Assembly (NCBI GenBank): GCA_965276765.1
Contig: OZ255627.1
Span: forward strand, 2,728,001 to 2,792,000
Direction: 5' to 3'
Length of the DNA: 64,000 nucleotides
DNA from: G965276765 sp965276765
GTDB taxonomy: Bacteria > Actinomycetota > Acidimicrobiia > Acidimicrobiales > Palsa-688
The notes beneath the pieces are model-generated. The model saw only the letters and a program-made list of their open reading frames with translations, was not told the DNA's origin and did no database searches. A program made the position numbers and the translations under genes. Every line of letters begins with the position of its first letter. Within the stretch, counting starts at the first letter, position 1. Positions 32,653-40,933 of the stretch are shown here, one piece after another.

Positions 32653-33497
32653 GCGACTCGGAGTTCGAACGAAACACCGCCGTCCACGCCGGCGACGACG
32701 GGTGGGTCGGCGAGATCGACGCCGGATGGAACGTCGGCACCAACCCCAACGGCGGTTACACGCTTGCCATCGCCGGTCGGGCCATGCTCGCCGCATCGGG
32801 CCGGCAGGACCCGCTCACGGTGACCGCCCACTACGTCGCGCCACCCAAGGTCGGAACGGTCGCCGTCCGCGTGGAGACGGTCCGGTCGGGCCGGCGGTAC
32901 GCCACGCTTTCGGCGGGGATGTGGCAAGAGGGTAAGGAGCTGATCCGCGTGCTCGGCGCCTTCGGCGACCTCGAGGCCCAGCACGGGCCGACGCGCGTCG
33001 CCGCGGCGCCGCCCGAGATAGCGGTCCCCGACGAGTGCGTGAACGTGCTCGATGCCAGTGCCGCGGGCGGCATGCGCGTGCCCGAGGTGTCGCGGCGTTA
33101 CGACCTGCGCCTCGACCCGGCCAGCCAGTGGGTGCAGGCCCGTCGCGACGGGGGAGTGGCGGGGGCGGGCCGCGACGAGGTCCGGTCGTTGAAACCCCTT
33201 GAAGTCAACGGGTGGATTCGTTTTGCCGACGGGACCGAACCGTCCGTCATCGCTCTGCTGGCCATGGTCGACGCCTTTCCCCCCACCCTCATTGGTTACG
33301 AGGATGTCGGGTGGATCCCCACCATCGAGCTCACGGCCCATGTGCGGGGGCGGCCCGCGCCCGGCTGGCTGCTCGGCACTTCGACCACCCGGTTCCTCGT
33401 CGACGGCCTGCTCGAACAGGACGGCGAGCTCTGGGATAGCAGCGGCCGCCTCGTCGCCCTCTGCCGGCAGATGGCGATCGTCCTGCCTCGCCGCTGA
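32649..33497 (+). CDS. Acyl-CoA thioesterase (TesB-like double hotdog)
   Basis: 282 aa from GTG 32649, whose first bases overlap the cysS stop. N-terminal hotdog: WNVGTNPNGGYTLAIAGRAM then LAASGRQDPLTVTAHYVAPP (the NPNGGY loop is a family mark). Second hotdog: ALLAMVDAFPPTLIGYEDVG, WIPTIELTAHVRGRPAPGWL and SGRLVALCRQMAIVLPR. It should hydrolyse acyl-CoA esters in the cytosol. Coupling to cysS is probably only positional, while the next gene is an acyl-CoA dehydrogenase separated by an operator-like dyad. Confidence 0.87.
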   Translation: MSDSEFERNTAVHAGDDGWVGEIDAGWNVGTNPNGGYTLAIAGRAMLAASGRQDPLTVTAHYVAPPKVGTVAVRVETVRSGRRYATLSAGMWQEGKELIRVLGAFGDLEAQHGPTRVAAAPPEIAVPDECVNVLDASAAGGMRVPEVSRRYDLRLDPASQWVQARRDGGVAGAGRDEVRSLKPLEVNGWIRFADGTEPSVIALLAMVDAFPPTLIGYEDVGWIPTIELTAHVRGRPAPGWLLGTSTTRFLVDGLLEQDGELWDSSGRLVALCRQMAIVLPRR

Positions 33498-33511
33498 AGG
33501 CCGCACCCTAT

Positions 33512-33527
33512 GTTACCGTGTGGTAAC
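33512..33527. promoter_or_regulatory. Perfect dyad GTTACC-N4-GGTAAC before acyl-CoA dehydrogenase
   Basis: GTTACCGTGTGGTAAC lies 26 bp upstream of the acyl-CoA dehydrogenase start and 14 bp after the thioesterase stop. Size and symmetry fit a TetR-type operator, as in fatty-acid regulons. The regulator is not encoded nearby. Confidence 0.6.
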
Positions 33528-33553
33528 TAACGATCACGGGAGGGCTGCGGCCG

Positions 33554-34771
33554 ATGTCCGACGTTTCCCTGGACCTCAACGAGGACCAGCTCCAGATCAA
33601 GAAGTGGGTCCACGACTTCGCCGAGACGGTGGTGCGCCCCGCCGCCCACGAGTGGGATGAGCGGGAGGAGACGCCGTGGCCCATTATCGAGCAGGCCGCC
33701 CAGATCGGGCTCTACTCGCTCGATTTCGTTACCACCGCCTTCGCCGATCCGACCGGCGTACTCCTCGCCGTGGTGATGGAGGAGATGTGCTGGGGTGACG
33801 CCGGGATCTCGCTCGCCCTGTTCGGCACGACGCTCGCCGTGTCGGGGATCTACGGCAACGGCACGCCCGAGCAGATTGGTGAATGGCTGCCGCAGTGTTT
33901 CGGGACCCCTGAGCGGCCCGTGGTTGCGGCGTTCGCCGTGTCCGAGCCCGACGCCGGCTCCGACGTCAGCTCGATGCGCACAAGGGCGGTCTACGACCAG
34001 GCCACGGACGAGTGGGTCATCAACGGCACCAAGACCTGGATCACAAACGGCGGCATCGCCAACGTGCACGTGGTCGTGGCGTCCGTCGACCCTGAGCTCA
34101 AAGGCAGGGGCCAGGCCAGCTTCGTGATCCCTCCGGGGACGAGGGGCCTGCGCCAGGGGAGGAAGTTTCAGAAGATGGGCATCAGGGCGTCGCACACCGC
34201 CGAGGTCGTCCTCGACGACGTCCGGATCCCCGGCCGGTTGCTCCTCGGTGGCAAGGAGAAGCTCGACGCCCGCCTGGCCCGAGCCAGGGAGGGGACGACA
34301 GGTCAGCGGAGCCAGGCGGCCATGGCCACGTTCGAGTCTTCCCGACCCACGGTGGGCGCCATGGCTGTCGGTATCGCCAGGGCGGCATACGAGTATTCGC
34401 TGGACTACGCCAAGGAGCGCAGGCAGTTTGGCCGGGCCATCGTGGAGAACCAGGCCATCGCCTTCAAGCTGGCCGATATGAAGATGTCGATCGACGCCGC
34501 CCGCCTGCTGGTGTGGCGCGCCGCGTGGATGGGCCGCAACGGCAAGCCGTTCGAGGCCGGCGAGGGTAGCCAGTCCAAGCTGTTCGCCGGCGACACGGCC
34601 GTACGCGTTACCGAGGAGGCGATTCAGATCATGGGCGGCGCCGGCTACATCCGGGAGCACCCGGTGGAACGCTGGCACCGCGACTCCAAGATCTTCACCA
34701 TCTTCGAAGGCACATCGGAGATCCAGCGCCTCGTCATAGCCCGGGCGATTACCGGTATCCACATCCAGTAA
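33554..34771 (+). CDS. Acyl-CoA dehydrogenase
   Basis: 405 aa. The N-terminal helical domain begins LNEDQLQIKKWVHDFAETVV. The FAD/acyl region has VVAAFAVSEPDAGSDVSSMR and EWVINGTKTWITNGGIANV; the C-terminal domain has ERRQFGRAIVENQAIAFKLA, IQIMGGAGYIREHPVERWHR and the catalytic-base segment IFTIFEGTSEIQRLV, where the Glu of FEGT is expected to be the base. It oxidises an acyl-CoA to the 2-enoyl-CoA with FAD. A GGGAGG ribosome site precedes the ATG. It follows the thioesterase gene and an operator-like dyad, suggesting separate transcription. Chain-length preference cannot be read. Confidence 0.93.
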   Translation: MSDVSLDLNEDQLQIKKWVHDFAETVVRPAAHEWDEREETPWPIIEQAAQIGLYSLDFVTTAFADPTGVLLAVVMEEMCWGDAGISLALFGTTLAVSGIYGNGTPEQIGEWLPQCFGTPERPVVAAFAVSEPDAGSDVSSMRTRAVYDQATDEWVINGTKTWITNGGIANVHVVVASVDPELKGRGQASFVIPPGTRGLRQGRKFQKMGIRASHTAEVVLDDVRIPGRLLLGGKEKLDARLARAREGTTGQRSQAAMATFESSRPTVGAMAVGIARAAYEYSLDYAKERRQFGRAIVENQAIAFKLADMKMSIDAARLLVWRAAWMGRNGKPFEAGEGSQSKLFAGDTAVRVTEEAIQIMGGAGYIREHPVERWHRDSKIFTIFEGTSEIQRLVIARAITGIHIQ

Positions 34772-35058
34772 CTTTTCCCAGCGTATTTGCCTCTGACCCG
34801 CGTGCCGGCGGCCTCCCGCGGTGACCCTTGGGCGCGCCCTGGACGGCAATCGTTCGTGAGCTGGCTCGCACCGGGACCACCGCAGCGAGCGGATTTGAGA
34901 GCTGCGCTCGAAGAGGAGCAGCTTGAGGTCGCAGCCTGAGGTTCAGGGGTGGGGCGGGAACTCGGGTGCGTACGCCAGGCGGGGACAGGCACAACGATGA
35001 GTTTCTGGAGGCGAAGTCGTCTACCAGGAGGAGCTTCAGGATGAGGAGAGGAGACCGG

Positions 35059-36174
35059 ATGAGCGGTGTGCGTGTACTCGTAGGCACCCGGAAGGGCGCA
35101 TTTATCTTGACGTCTGACGCCGGACGCCAGACCTGGGAGGTGAACGGTCCACTGTTCGCCGGCTGGGAGATCTACCACGTCAAGGGTTCTCCGGTGGACC
35201 CCGACCGGCTGTACGCTTCGCAGTCCACGAGCTGGTTCGGGCAGCTGATCCAACGCTCCGACGACGGCGGCATCACGTGGGAGACGGTAGGGAATCAGTT
35301 TCCCTACGACGGCGTGCCGGGCACGCACCAGTGGTACGACGGGACGCCGCACCCGTGGGAGTTCGCCCGGGTCTGGCATCTCGAACCGTCCCTCACCGAT
35401 CCGGACACCGTCCTTGCTGGCGTCGAGGACGCCGCCTTGTTTCGTTCGACCGACGCCGGGGAGAGCTGGCACGAGCTGTCCGGGCTCCGAGGTCACGGCT
35501 CCGGGCCGTCGTGGCAGCCCGGTGCCGGCGGTATGTGTTTGCACACCGTGATCGTCGACCCCACCGACGCTCAGCGCATCTTCGTCGCGATATCGGCCGC
35601 GGGGGTGTTTCGAAGCGACGACAGCGGCGAGACATGGCGGCCCGCGAACCGCGGCCTGCGCTCCGAAGGAATCCCCGACGCCGATGCCGAAGTTGGCCAC
35701 TGCGTGCATCGGCTGGCCATGCATCCGTCGCGCCCGGAGGTGCTGTACATGCAGAAGCACTGGGACGTGATGCGCAGCGACGACGCCGCGGACTCCTGGC
35801 AGGAGGTCAGCGGCGACCTGCCGACTGATTTCGGCTTCGCCATCGATATCCATGCCCATGAGCCCGACACCGTCTATGTCGTGCCGATCAAGAGCGACTC
35901 CGAGCATTTCCCGCCCGACGGCAAGCTGCGGGTGTATCGCAGCCGGACCGGCGGCCACGAGTGGGAACCGCTTACCAACGGTCTTCCGCAGGCCAACTGC
36001 TACGTCAACGTCCTGCGCGACGCCATGGCCGTCGACTCGCTCGATGAGTGCGGCGTGTACTTCGGAACGACCGGCGGCCAGGTCTACGCATCGGCGGACG
36101 CCGGGGACACCTGGGCGCCGATAGTGCGAGATTTGCCTGCCGTATTGTCGGTCGAGGTCCAAACGCTGCCATGA
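35059..36174 (+). CDS. BNR/Asp-box repeat beta-propeller protein
   Basis: 371 aa from ATG 35059 (AGGAGAGGAG upstream). Repeats of the Asp-box type recur: SDAGRQTWEVNG, SDDGGITWETVG, STDAGESWHELSG, SDDSGETWRPANR, SDDAADSWQEVSG, SRTGGHEWEPLTN and SADAGDTWAPIVR, seven in all, giving a complete propeller. No signal peptide, so it is probably cytosolic, unlike secreted sialidases or plant-type photosystem factors with the same fold. Its stop overlaps the start of a MoaD/ThiS-like gene (ATGA), so the two are made together. Function unknown; a scaffold or enzyme using the ubiquitin-like partner is possible. Confidence 0.85.
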   Translation: MSGVRVLVGTRKGAFILTSDAGRQTWEVNGPLFAGWEIYHVKGSPVDPDRLYASQSTSWFGQLIQRSDDGGITWETVGNQFPYDGVPGTHQWYDGTPHPWEFARVWHLEPSLTDPDTVLAGVEDAALFRSTDAGESWHELSGLRGHGSGPSWQPGAGGMCLHTVIVDPTDAQRIFVAISAAGVFRSDDSGETWRPANRGLRSEGIPDADAEVGHCVHRLAMHPSRPEVLYMQKHWDVMRSDDAADSWQEVSGDLPTDFGFAIDIHAHEPDTVYVVPIKSDSEHFPPDGKLRVYRSRTGGHEWEPLTNGLPQANCYVNVLRDAMAVDSLDECGVYFGTTGGQVYASADAGDTWAPIVRDLPAVLSVEVQTLP

Positions 36175-36467
36175 TCCGCGTTGTACTTCCCGCTCACCTC
36201 CGGACGCTCGCTCACATCGAGCATGAAGTGGACCTGGAGATCGTCGGCCGACCCACCCAACGATCGGTCATCGACGCGCTCGAGGTCCGCTACCCGGCCC
36301 TCCAAGGGACCATCCGAGACCCGGCAACCCACAAACGCCGGCCGTTCGTGCGCTTCTTCGCCTGCGAGAACGACCTGTCACACGAATCCCCGGACCAGCC
36401 GCTGCCCGACTCAGTGGCAAGGGGGACCGAGCCGTTCTTCATCGTCGGCGCCATGGCCGGCGGATGA
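36171..36467 (+). CDS. MoaD/ThiS-like ubiquitin-fold protein ending in Gly-Gly
   Basis: 98 aa from ATG 36171, overlapping the propeller stop. It begins MIRVVLPAHLRTLAHIEHEV, then the helix TQRSVIDALEVRYPALQGTI and RRPFVRFFACENDLSHESPD, and finishes FFIVGAMAGG. This is the beta-grasp fold of sulfur carriers, whose exposed C-terminal Gly-Gly is thiocarboxylated by E1-like enzymes. The length is slightly greater than MoaD (about 80 aa). No MoaE, ThiF or JAMM protein is adjacent. Coupling with the BNR propeller suggests a dedicated sulfur-transfer or modification pair; the role is inferred. Confidence 0.85.
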   Translation: MIRVVLPAHLRTLAHIEHEVDLEIVGRPTQRSVIDALEVRYPALQGTIRDPATHKRRPFVRFFACENDLSHESPDQPLPDSVARGTEPFFIVGAMAGG

Positions 36468-36611
36468 CAGGACCTGGTCAGATGCCGGCAGGTGGTGCCG
36501 GCGGAGGCCGAACCTGCCCCGTTCGCACTGCAAAAACCAGCCGTCGCGAATGCCGCTTCGGTTCGGCCGTACCACGGACGGCGAGCATGGTTACCGCTAC
36601 CGCGGCGTCGG

Positions 36612-37076
36612 TTACGGTCGGTAAGGCGGAGCTACGCCCCAACCCCAACGCGGCACCGGGGCGTGCTCGACGACCGCGGCGCCGGGCTGCGAATTCTCGA
36701 CAGCCAGGCGAGTACCCCATTCAAGATAGGCGACGAGGGCAGAACGAAACTCTGGGTCGGTGGGCATCCCGGCATCGTCGGCTGCCAGGCTCATCAGCGA
36801 GGCGAACCGGAATCGTTGCTCGGCTGTTATACCGAGCTGTCGATGTTTCGCGAGCATTCGTTCGTATCCGCCCAGCTCCTTCGTGTACGCGGCCGGGCCG
36901 CCGAACACCTCACTCCACCAGGTAGCGACGTTGCGCCGGTGCTCAGCGTGTACGCCGCCAGGAAAGAACGGCGAGAGCAACTTGTCGCCCTCAACTCGAT
37001 CGTAGAAGGCGTTGATCATCCGATCGAACGCCTCGCGCCCACCAGCCCAGTCGTACAGCGTCGGATCCTCGGCCAT
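36612..37076 (-). CDS. Group II truncated haemoglobin
   Basis: 154 aa from ATG 37076; upstream in-frame codons lack support. The 2-on-2 globin pattern runs LYDWAGGREAFDRMINAFYD (Tyr in FYD is B10), FFPGGVHAEHRRNVATWWSE, the proximal His in MLAKHRQLGITAEQRFRF, and LEWGTRLAVEN. It ends with the PVPRWGWGVAPPY tail common in actinobacterial group II members. It binds haem and O2 or NO and is thought to serve in oxygen or NO handling. It is convergent with the MoaD-like gene and has no operon partner. Confidence 0.9.
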   Translation of the reverse strand: MAEDPTLYDWAGGREAFDRMINAFYDRVEGDKLLSPFFPGGVHAEHRRNVATWWSEVFGGPAAYTKELGGYERMLAKHRQLGITAEQRFRFASLMSLAADDAGMPTDPEFRSALVAYLEWGTRLAVENSQPGAAVVEHAPVPRWGWGVAPPYRP

Positions 37077-37274
37077 GGGACCATGATCCCACGCCGCGTC
37101 AGCGTGACCCCATGTCTTTGACCACGCAGATCGACCACCGTGCGGCCGCCTTGACGACCAGGTGGACGATCTCGGCGATATCGGGGGCGTCGGGTGTACG
37201 GCCACGACAATGGTTCCCGTGGCGAAGACACCAGTGTCGCGTGCTCGTTGAAGAGGGCCTCCCGGCATGAATGT

Positions 37275-38597
37275 GGGTGGTTTTAGGGGTCTGGGGCTTT
37301 GGCTCGTTCGTGGGGGAGGACGTGGTCGATTGGCCCCAGGGTGACCATGATCAGGGCGAGAGCGGCGTTGGCGGAGTGGAACCCGTAGGCCCGGTTGACG
37401 ATGAGGCGGACTCGACGGTTGAGGCCTTCGTGTTGGCCGTTGTTGATCTTGAGGTGGATGGCGGTGAGTATCCCGGCTCGCCGTTTCCGTAGGGTCTTGG
37501 CCAACGTGACGAACGGTTTGAGCCGGGAACGTGATGCCTTCGAGCAGAACCGGTCGAGGAGGACCCCGACGTCGGCCTCGTCGAGGTCACCGGCGAAGAT
37601 GGCCCGCAGGGCCTCCTTGAGGGCGTAGGCGCGCCATAGGTCACCTCCTCGGCGTTTGAGCTTGCGGAGGGTGACGGCCTGGTCGTCGGTCAGGTCGTCG
37701 GGGTTCTTCAACAGCGCCCACCGGGCTCCCTTGAACCGTTTCGCGGCCTGGCGGTCGGGGAGCCGGCGCAGTTCCTGCCAGACCTGCCGGCGGACCTTGT
37801 CCAATGCGGCGGTGCCCAGCGCCACGACATGGAAAGGGTCGTAACAGATGACTGCTTGGAGGGCGTGGTTGGTGGCGGAGGCCGCGAACGCCGGGCCCAT
37901 GTCCATCGAGATCGCCTCGACCTGCCCGGAGCGTTCGGGGCCGAGCTCGGCGAAGAAACCGTCGAGGGTGGCGGTGTCTTTGCCTTCCGCTCCCCACACG
38001 AACTTCCCCGAGCCGTGATCGGACACCAGGGTGATATAGGAGTGGCCCTTGCGCCACGACACCTCGTCGACGCCGACCTTGAACAGCCGGTCGAGACGGG
38101 CCGGGTCGAGCCCGGTGTCCATGACCCTCTCGATTATCCGTCCGACGGTGTCCCAATCGACCCGGACCAGCCGGCACACCGCGGTCTTATCGGTGGTGGT
38201 GACCAGCCACCCGACGAGGTCCTCGAAGTCGCGGCTGAACCGGGACCCGGGCCGGGCGAAAGGCACCGCCTGGGTGCGCACCCCATGAGTAGGGCAGTTC
38301 AGCCGGGCCAGCCCGGCGCGGACCTCGAGACGCCACGACCCCAGATCCAGGTGCCGCCACGTCGAGGTCACCCGCCGGGTGTCGTAGCGGGCGAAGGTCG
38401 AAAACGGGCACTCCGGGCAGGCCAGGCGGGCCGAGCGCAACCTGACCGTCACCGTCACCGCCGCGGGCTGAAAGTCCACGCCGGTGACGGTCACCCCGGG
38501 CAGGTTCAACAAGCGCTTGAATGCAGTAGTGACCCGCACGGGGACTCGGTCTCCTTGGCTCGATGGTCTTCGCAAACCCCGAACCTAGAAACCGCCC
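37275..38597 (-). mobile_element. ISL3-family insertion sequence
   Basis: About 1323 bp. The left end GGGTGGTTTTAGGGGTCTGG and the complement of the right end GGGCGGTTTCTAGGTTCGGG are imperfect inverted repeats. The element holds one intact transposase. No clear 8-bp target duplication was seen, so the ends are approximate. Confidence 0.7.
37283..38539 (-). CDS. ISL3-family transposase
   Basis: 418 aa from GTG 38539 with AAGGAGA about 9 bp upstream; the open frame extends to 38575 but only with a TTG. The N-terminal zinc ribbon (LACPECPFSTFARYD, RLNCPTHGVRTQAVPF) is followed by a HTH and a DDE core: FKVGVDEVSWRKGHSYITLV, EAISMDMGPAFAASATNHAL and, near the end, KINNGQHEGLNRRVRLIVN with the catalytic Glu. 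The frame is undamaged, so the copy may be active. It lies between a truncated-haemoglobin gene and a decayed TauE/SafE fragment, in otherwise stable-looking DNA. Confidence 0.93.
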   Translation of the reverse strand: MRVTTAFKRLLNLPGVTVTGVDFQPAAVTVTVRLRSARLACPECPFSTFARYDTRRVTSTWRHLDLGSWRLEVRAGLARLNCPTHGVRTQAVPFARPGSRFSRDFEDLVGWLVTTTDKTAVCRLVRVDWDTVGRIIERVMDTGLDPARLDRLFKVGVDEVSWRKGHSYITLVSDHGSGKFVWGAEGKDTATLDGFFAELGPERSGQVEAISMDMGPAFAASATNHALQAVICYDPFHVVALGTAALDKVRRQVWQELRRLPDRQAAKRFKGARWALLKNPDDLTDDQAVTLRKLKRRGGDLWRAYALKEALRAIFAGDLDEADVGVLLDRFCSKASRSRLKPFVTLAKTLRKRRAGILTAIHLKINNGQHEGLNRRVRLIVNRAYGFHSANAALALIMVTLGPIDHVLPHERAKAPDP

Positions 38598-38805
38598 GTG
38601 CGGGTCACGCGGATGGTCCACCGACAGCCCCCGCCCGGCACCCCACGCCACGAGGTCACCAAACGGGTACAGATCAGCGGCCCGCCCTCACCGCCAAAAA
38701 CCGGTCGCCCCAGCGGCCAACACGCCGATCATCACCGCCAGGCACCCACATTCATGCCGGAAGACCCGTTGAAGAACGTCCAGACCAAGCCGGTGTCGTC
38801 CCGTC

Positions 38806-39054
38806 ATTTAGGGCGAGGATCGAGCCGCCACCGATTCCGTAGATGCCACCGACACAGCCGACGATCGCGGCGATGGGCACCGAGCGGCATGAGGAGAGCG
38901 AGCCCGGATGGTTTGGTGGCGGTCCGTCGGACAAAAGAGACGTGCCGAGCGGGATGAGGACGACAGCGATCACCGCGTCGAAGGCTCGGGCGCCGGGAAG
39001 TAACTCGACTCGGATGATCGATCCGACGATCACCCCCGGGACAGCGCTCACGCT
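38806..39054 (-). pseudogene. TauE/SafE (TSUP) permease fragment
   Basis: The minus strand reads SAVPGVIVGSIIRVELLPGA then RAFDAVIAVVLIPLGTSLL and, after a gap, AAIVGCVGGIYGIGGGSILA. The YGIGGGSILAP-type motif and PGVxVGxxIRVELLPGP are typical of TSUP sulfite/organosulfonate or metal-sulfur exporters. Only about 83 codons remain with no start or remaining TM segments, and the ISL3 element lies 200 bp away. No longer functional. Confidence 0.65.
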
Positions 39055-39241
39055 TTGTACCCGAGCCCACTCGGCCCGAGTTGGGTGGGGCGAGCAGCTT
39101 GGCGTCCGGCCAGGATCGAGTTGTCCCGACTTCAGAATCCGACGTCGCACCGAATCGAACCAACAGCGCGTGTCGACTGCTCGAACCGCTGGGACCGACA
39201 GGGGAGAGCCAATCGAGAACTACGGCACAGCAAAGGTGAGA

Positions 39242-40306
39242 TCACCGCTGGCCTAAGACCCCCGGTGCTCCGGCGGCGGTGATGGTGACCAGCGGGGGGT
39301 CGCTGCCCGCGGCCACGATGCTGGCGGGCCGGCCGTGGCCGGCGACGTAGACGCGAAGGAAGGCCTCGGTGGTCGCTTCGACGGCCGGCAGCCACCGACT
39401 GCCCTCCTCCAAGGGGCCGAGATGGCCTCCGCCGTGCAGGATGGCCAGGTACTTGGGGGTGGCGGCCTCGGCCCAGGTCCTCCTCCCCCTGCTGGGACGG
39501 TTGATGGTGTCGGCGTCGCCCTGGGTCACCAGCAGCGGCGGGTTGGTCGTCGCCGTCACCCCCAAGAGGGGCTGAACGGACATGGCGATGACGCCGCGGA
39601 TGGCCGGCTTCCCGGGAGGTGTCTGGTCGAGGCTGGCAACCAGGGCTGTCTCTCCCCCGTCGCTGTGCCCGGCCACCCCGACCCTGTCGGGATCGATGCG
39701 ACCAGCCAGCGGGGAGCCCCGACCCACAAGCGAGTCGATGACGAAGCGCACGTCGGCGGGCTGGTGCACGATGTCGCTCTCATCGAGATAACGCCCGGCG
39801 ACAGCCTCGTCGGTGAGGGGGAACTCCGGCGCCGCCACGACGTAGCCCCTCTCTGCCCAGGCCCGGAGCAGCGGAACGTAGGGCGTCGGGCCGACCTGGT
39901 AGCCGTGCGCGAACACGACGAGCGGCCAGCGTCCCCGTGCTGCAGGGGCCCAGACCAGGGTGGTCAGCTTGCGGGAAGGGGAGATGGTCACCCCGTGGCT
40001 GACCGTCGGCCGGGTCCGGTCGACGAGGGGCAGTGTGTACTGGTCGAGACCGTACGGGGCGGTCGCCCCGGCCGCCGGGCGGGGTCCGCCCCGACCTTTC
40101 GCCGGCGCCGTTGCCGCCGTCGTGGTGCTGGCGGCGCCCGTGGTGGGAGCGACCGGGTCGGGTCGGGCCTGGCGCTGCGTAGAGGCCGACGAGCAGGCCG
40201 CCGTGACCACGATCAGACTCAGAATCGCCAGTGTCCCCACGGTCCGCCTCGGCGTCGCCCTCTGCTTCCGCCTCGTCCTCTGCTTCCGCCTCCGGTCAGG
40301 TCTCAC
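39242..40306 (-). CDS. Alpha/beta-hydrolase lipoprotein
   Basis: 354 aa from GTG 40306. A basic n-region and hydrophobic stretch lead to the lipobox VVTAAC (Cys38), so it should be an exported, lipid-anchored protein, followed by a Thr/Pro/Ala-rich linker. The hydrolase domain shows the oxyanion segment WPLVVFAHGYQVGPTPYVPL, nucleophile elbow VGVAGHSDGGETALVAS, acid segment PLLVTQGDADTINR and His in LAILHGGGHLGP, the full Ser-Asp-His triad. The arrangement resembles chlorophyllase/polyester-hydrolase-like (dienelactone hydrolase superfamily) esterases. Substrate unknown; an ester outside the membrane is likely. Confidence 0.88.
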   Translation of the reverse strand: MRPDRRRKQRTRRKQRATPRRTVGTLAILSLIVVTAACSSASTQRQARPDPVAPTTGAASTTTAATAPAKGRGGPRPAAGATAPYGLDQYTLPLVDRTRPTVSHGVTISPSRKLTTLVWAPAARGRWPLVVFAHGYQVGPTPYVPLLRAWAERGYVVAAPEFPLTDEAVAGRYLDESDIVHQPADVRFVIDSLVGRGSPLAGRIDPDRVGVAGHSDGGETALVASLDQTPPGKPAIRGVIAMSVQPLLGVTATTNPPLLVTQGDADTINRPSRGRRTWAEAATPKYLAILHGGGHLGPLEEGSRWLPAVEATTEAFLRVYVAGHGRPASIVAAGSDPPLVTITAAGAPGVLGQR

Positions 40307-40933
40307 TGCTCCACGCTCTCCGACGCGGTGGCCTACCTTCGCCTCTCATACCGGGAGCGGGCCGCCGAGGAGGACCGATGACGCCGCCGGACTTCGGGTC
40401 GTCGAGGCCGGCCAGCACGACCGCGACCGTACCAACCGGGTGAATGAGCTATGGGCTAGCGGCGCTCGGGCTCGCGGGCGGCCGTTGCCATCCCTATTTT
40501 TATCCCTAGTTTTGGCGGTCCGACGAGGGATGGCGGCGGATGCTCCTGGACAAAAGTCCTGTTCAGGACACATGCCGGGATGATGGCGGACCCCCGCAGT
40601 GGATCGTCATCAGTCGTTTCGACTCCTGGCCGGGGTCGACCCCCAAGAAGTGCTGAAACGAGACACCCGAGGCGACTCCGCGGAATCGCGGTGGAGGGTG
40701 TCTGCGGCGTCGCCCGTCGGGCGTCGGGCCGCCTGGAGACAACGAGGGAGCGTCCCGCGCTTAACTCGCCGTTGGTGATCTCGACGGGCTCGGCCGCGTT
40801 CGGCGGCCGGCGGGGACGGTCAGCGAGACGGATGGAACCGAGGTCATACTGCGGAGCGTCGTAGGTATGTGGCAGCAGAAACGCTCGGGCGCGGAGTGAA
40901 GAGCTGACTTGGCGGCGTGGAGGGGCGTGGCTT
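40307..40933. other. 627-bp divergent gap with TAGGGAT repeats
   Basis: Between the minus-strand hydrolase and the plus-strand lipoprotein. No gene is recognised. On the minus strand, two TAGGGAT units with a 12-bp period sit at 40490-40508 in an AT-rich patch, matching the pair beside the integrase at 28521-28540. A promoter for either neighbour is expected here. Confidence 0.45.

Noticed and set aside
37267..38605. 8-bp target duplication around the ISL3 element
   Set aside because: The flanking octamers differ, so no duplication is claimed.
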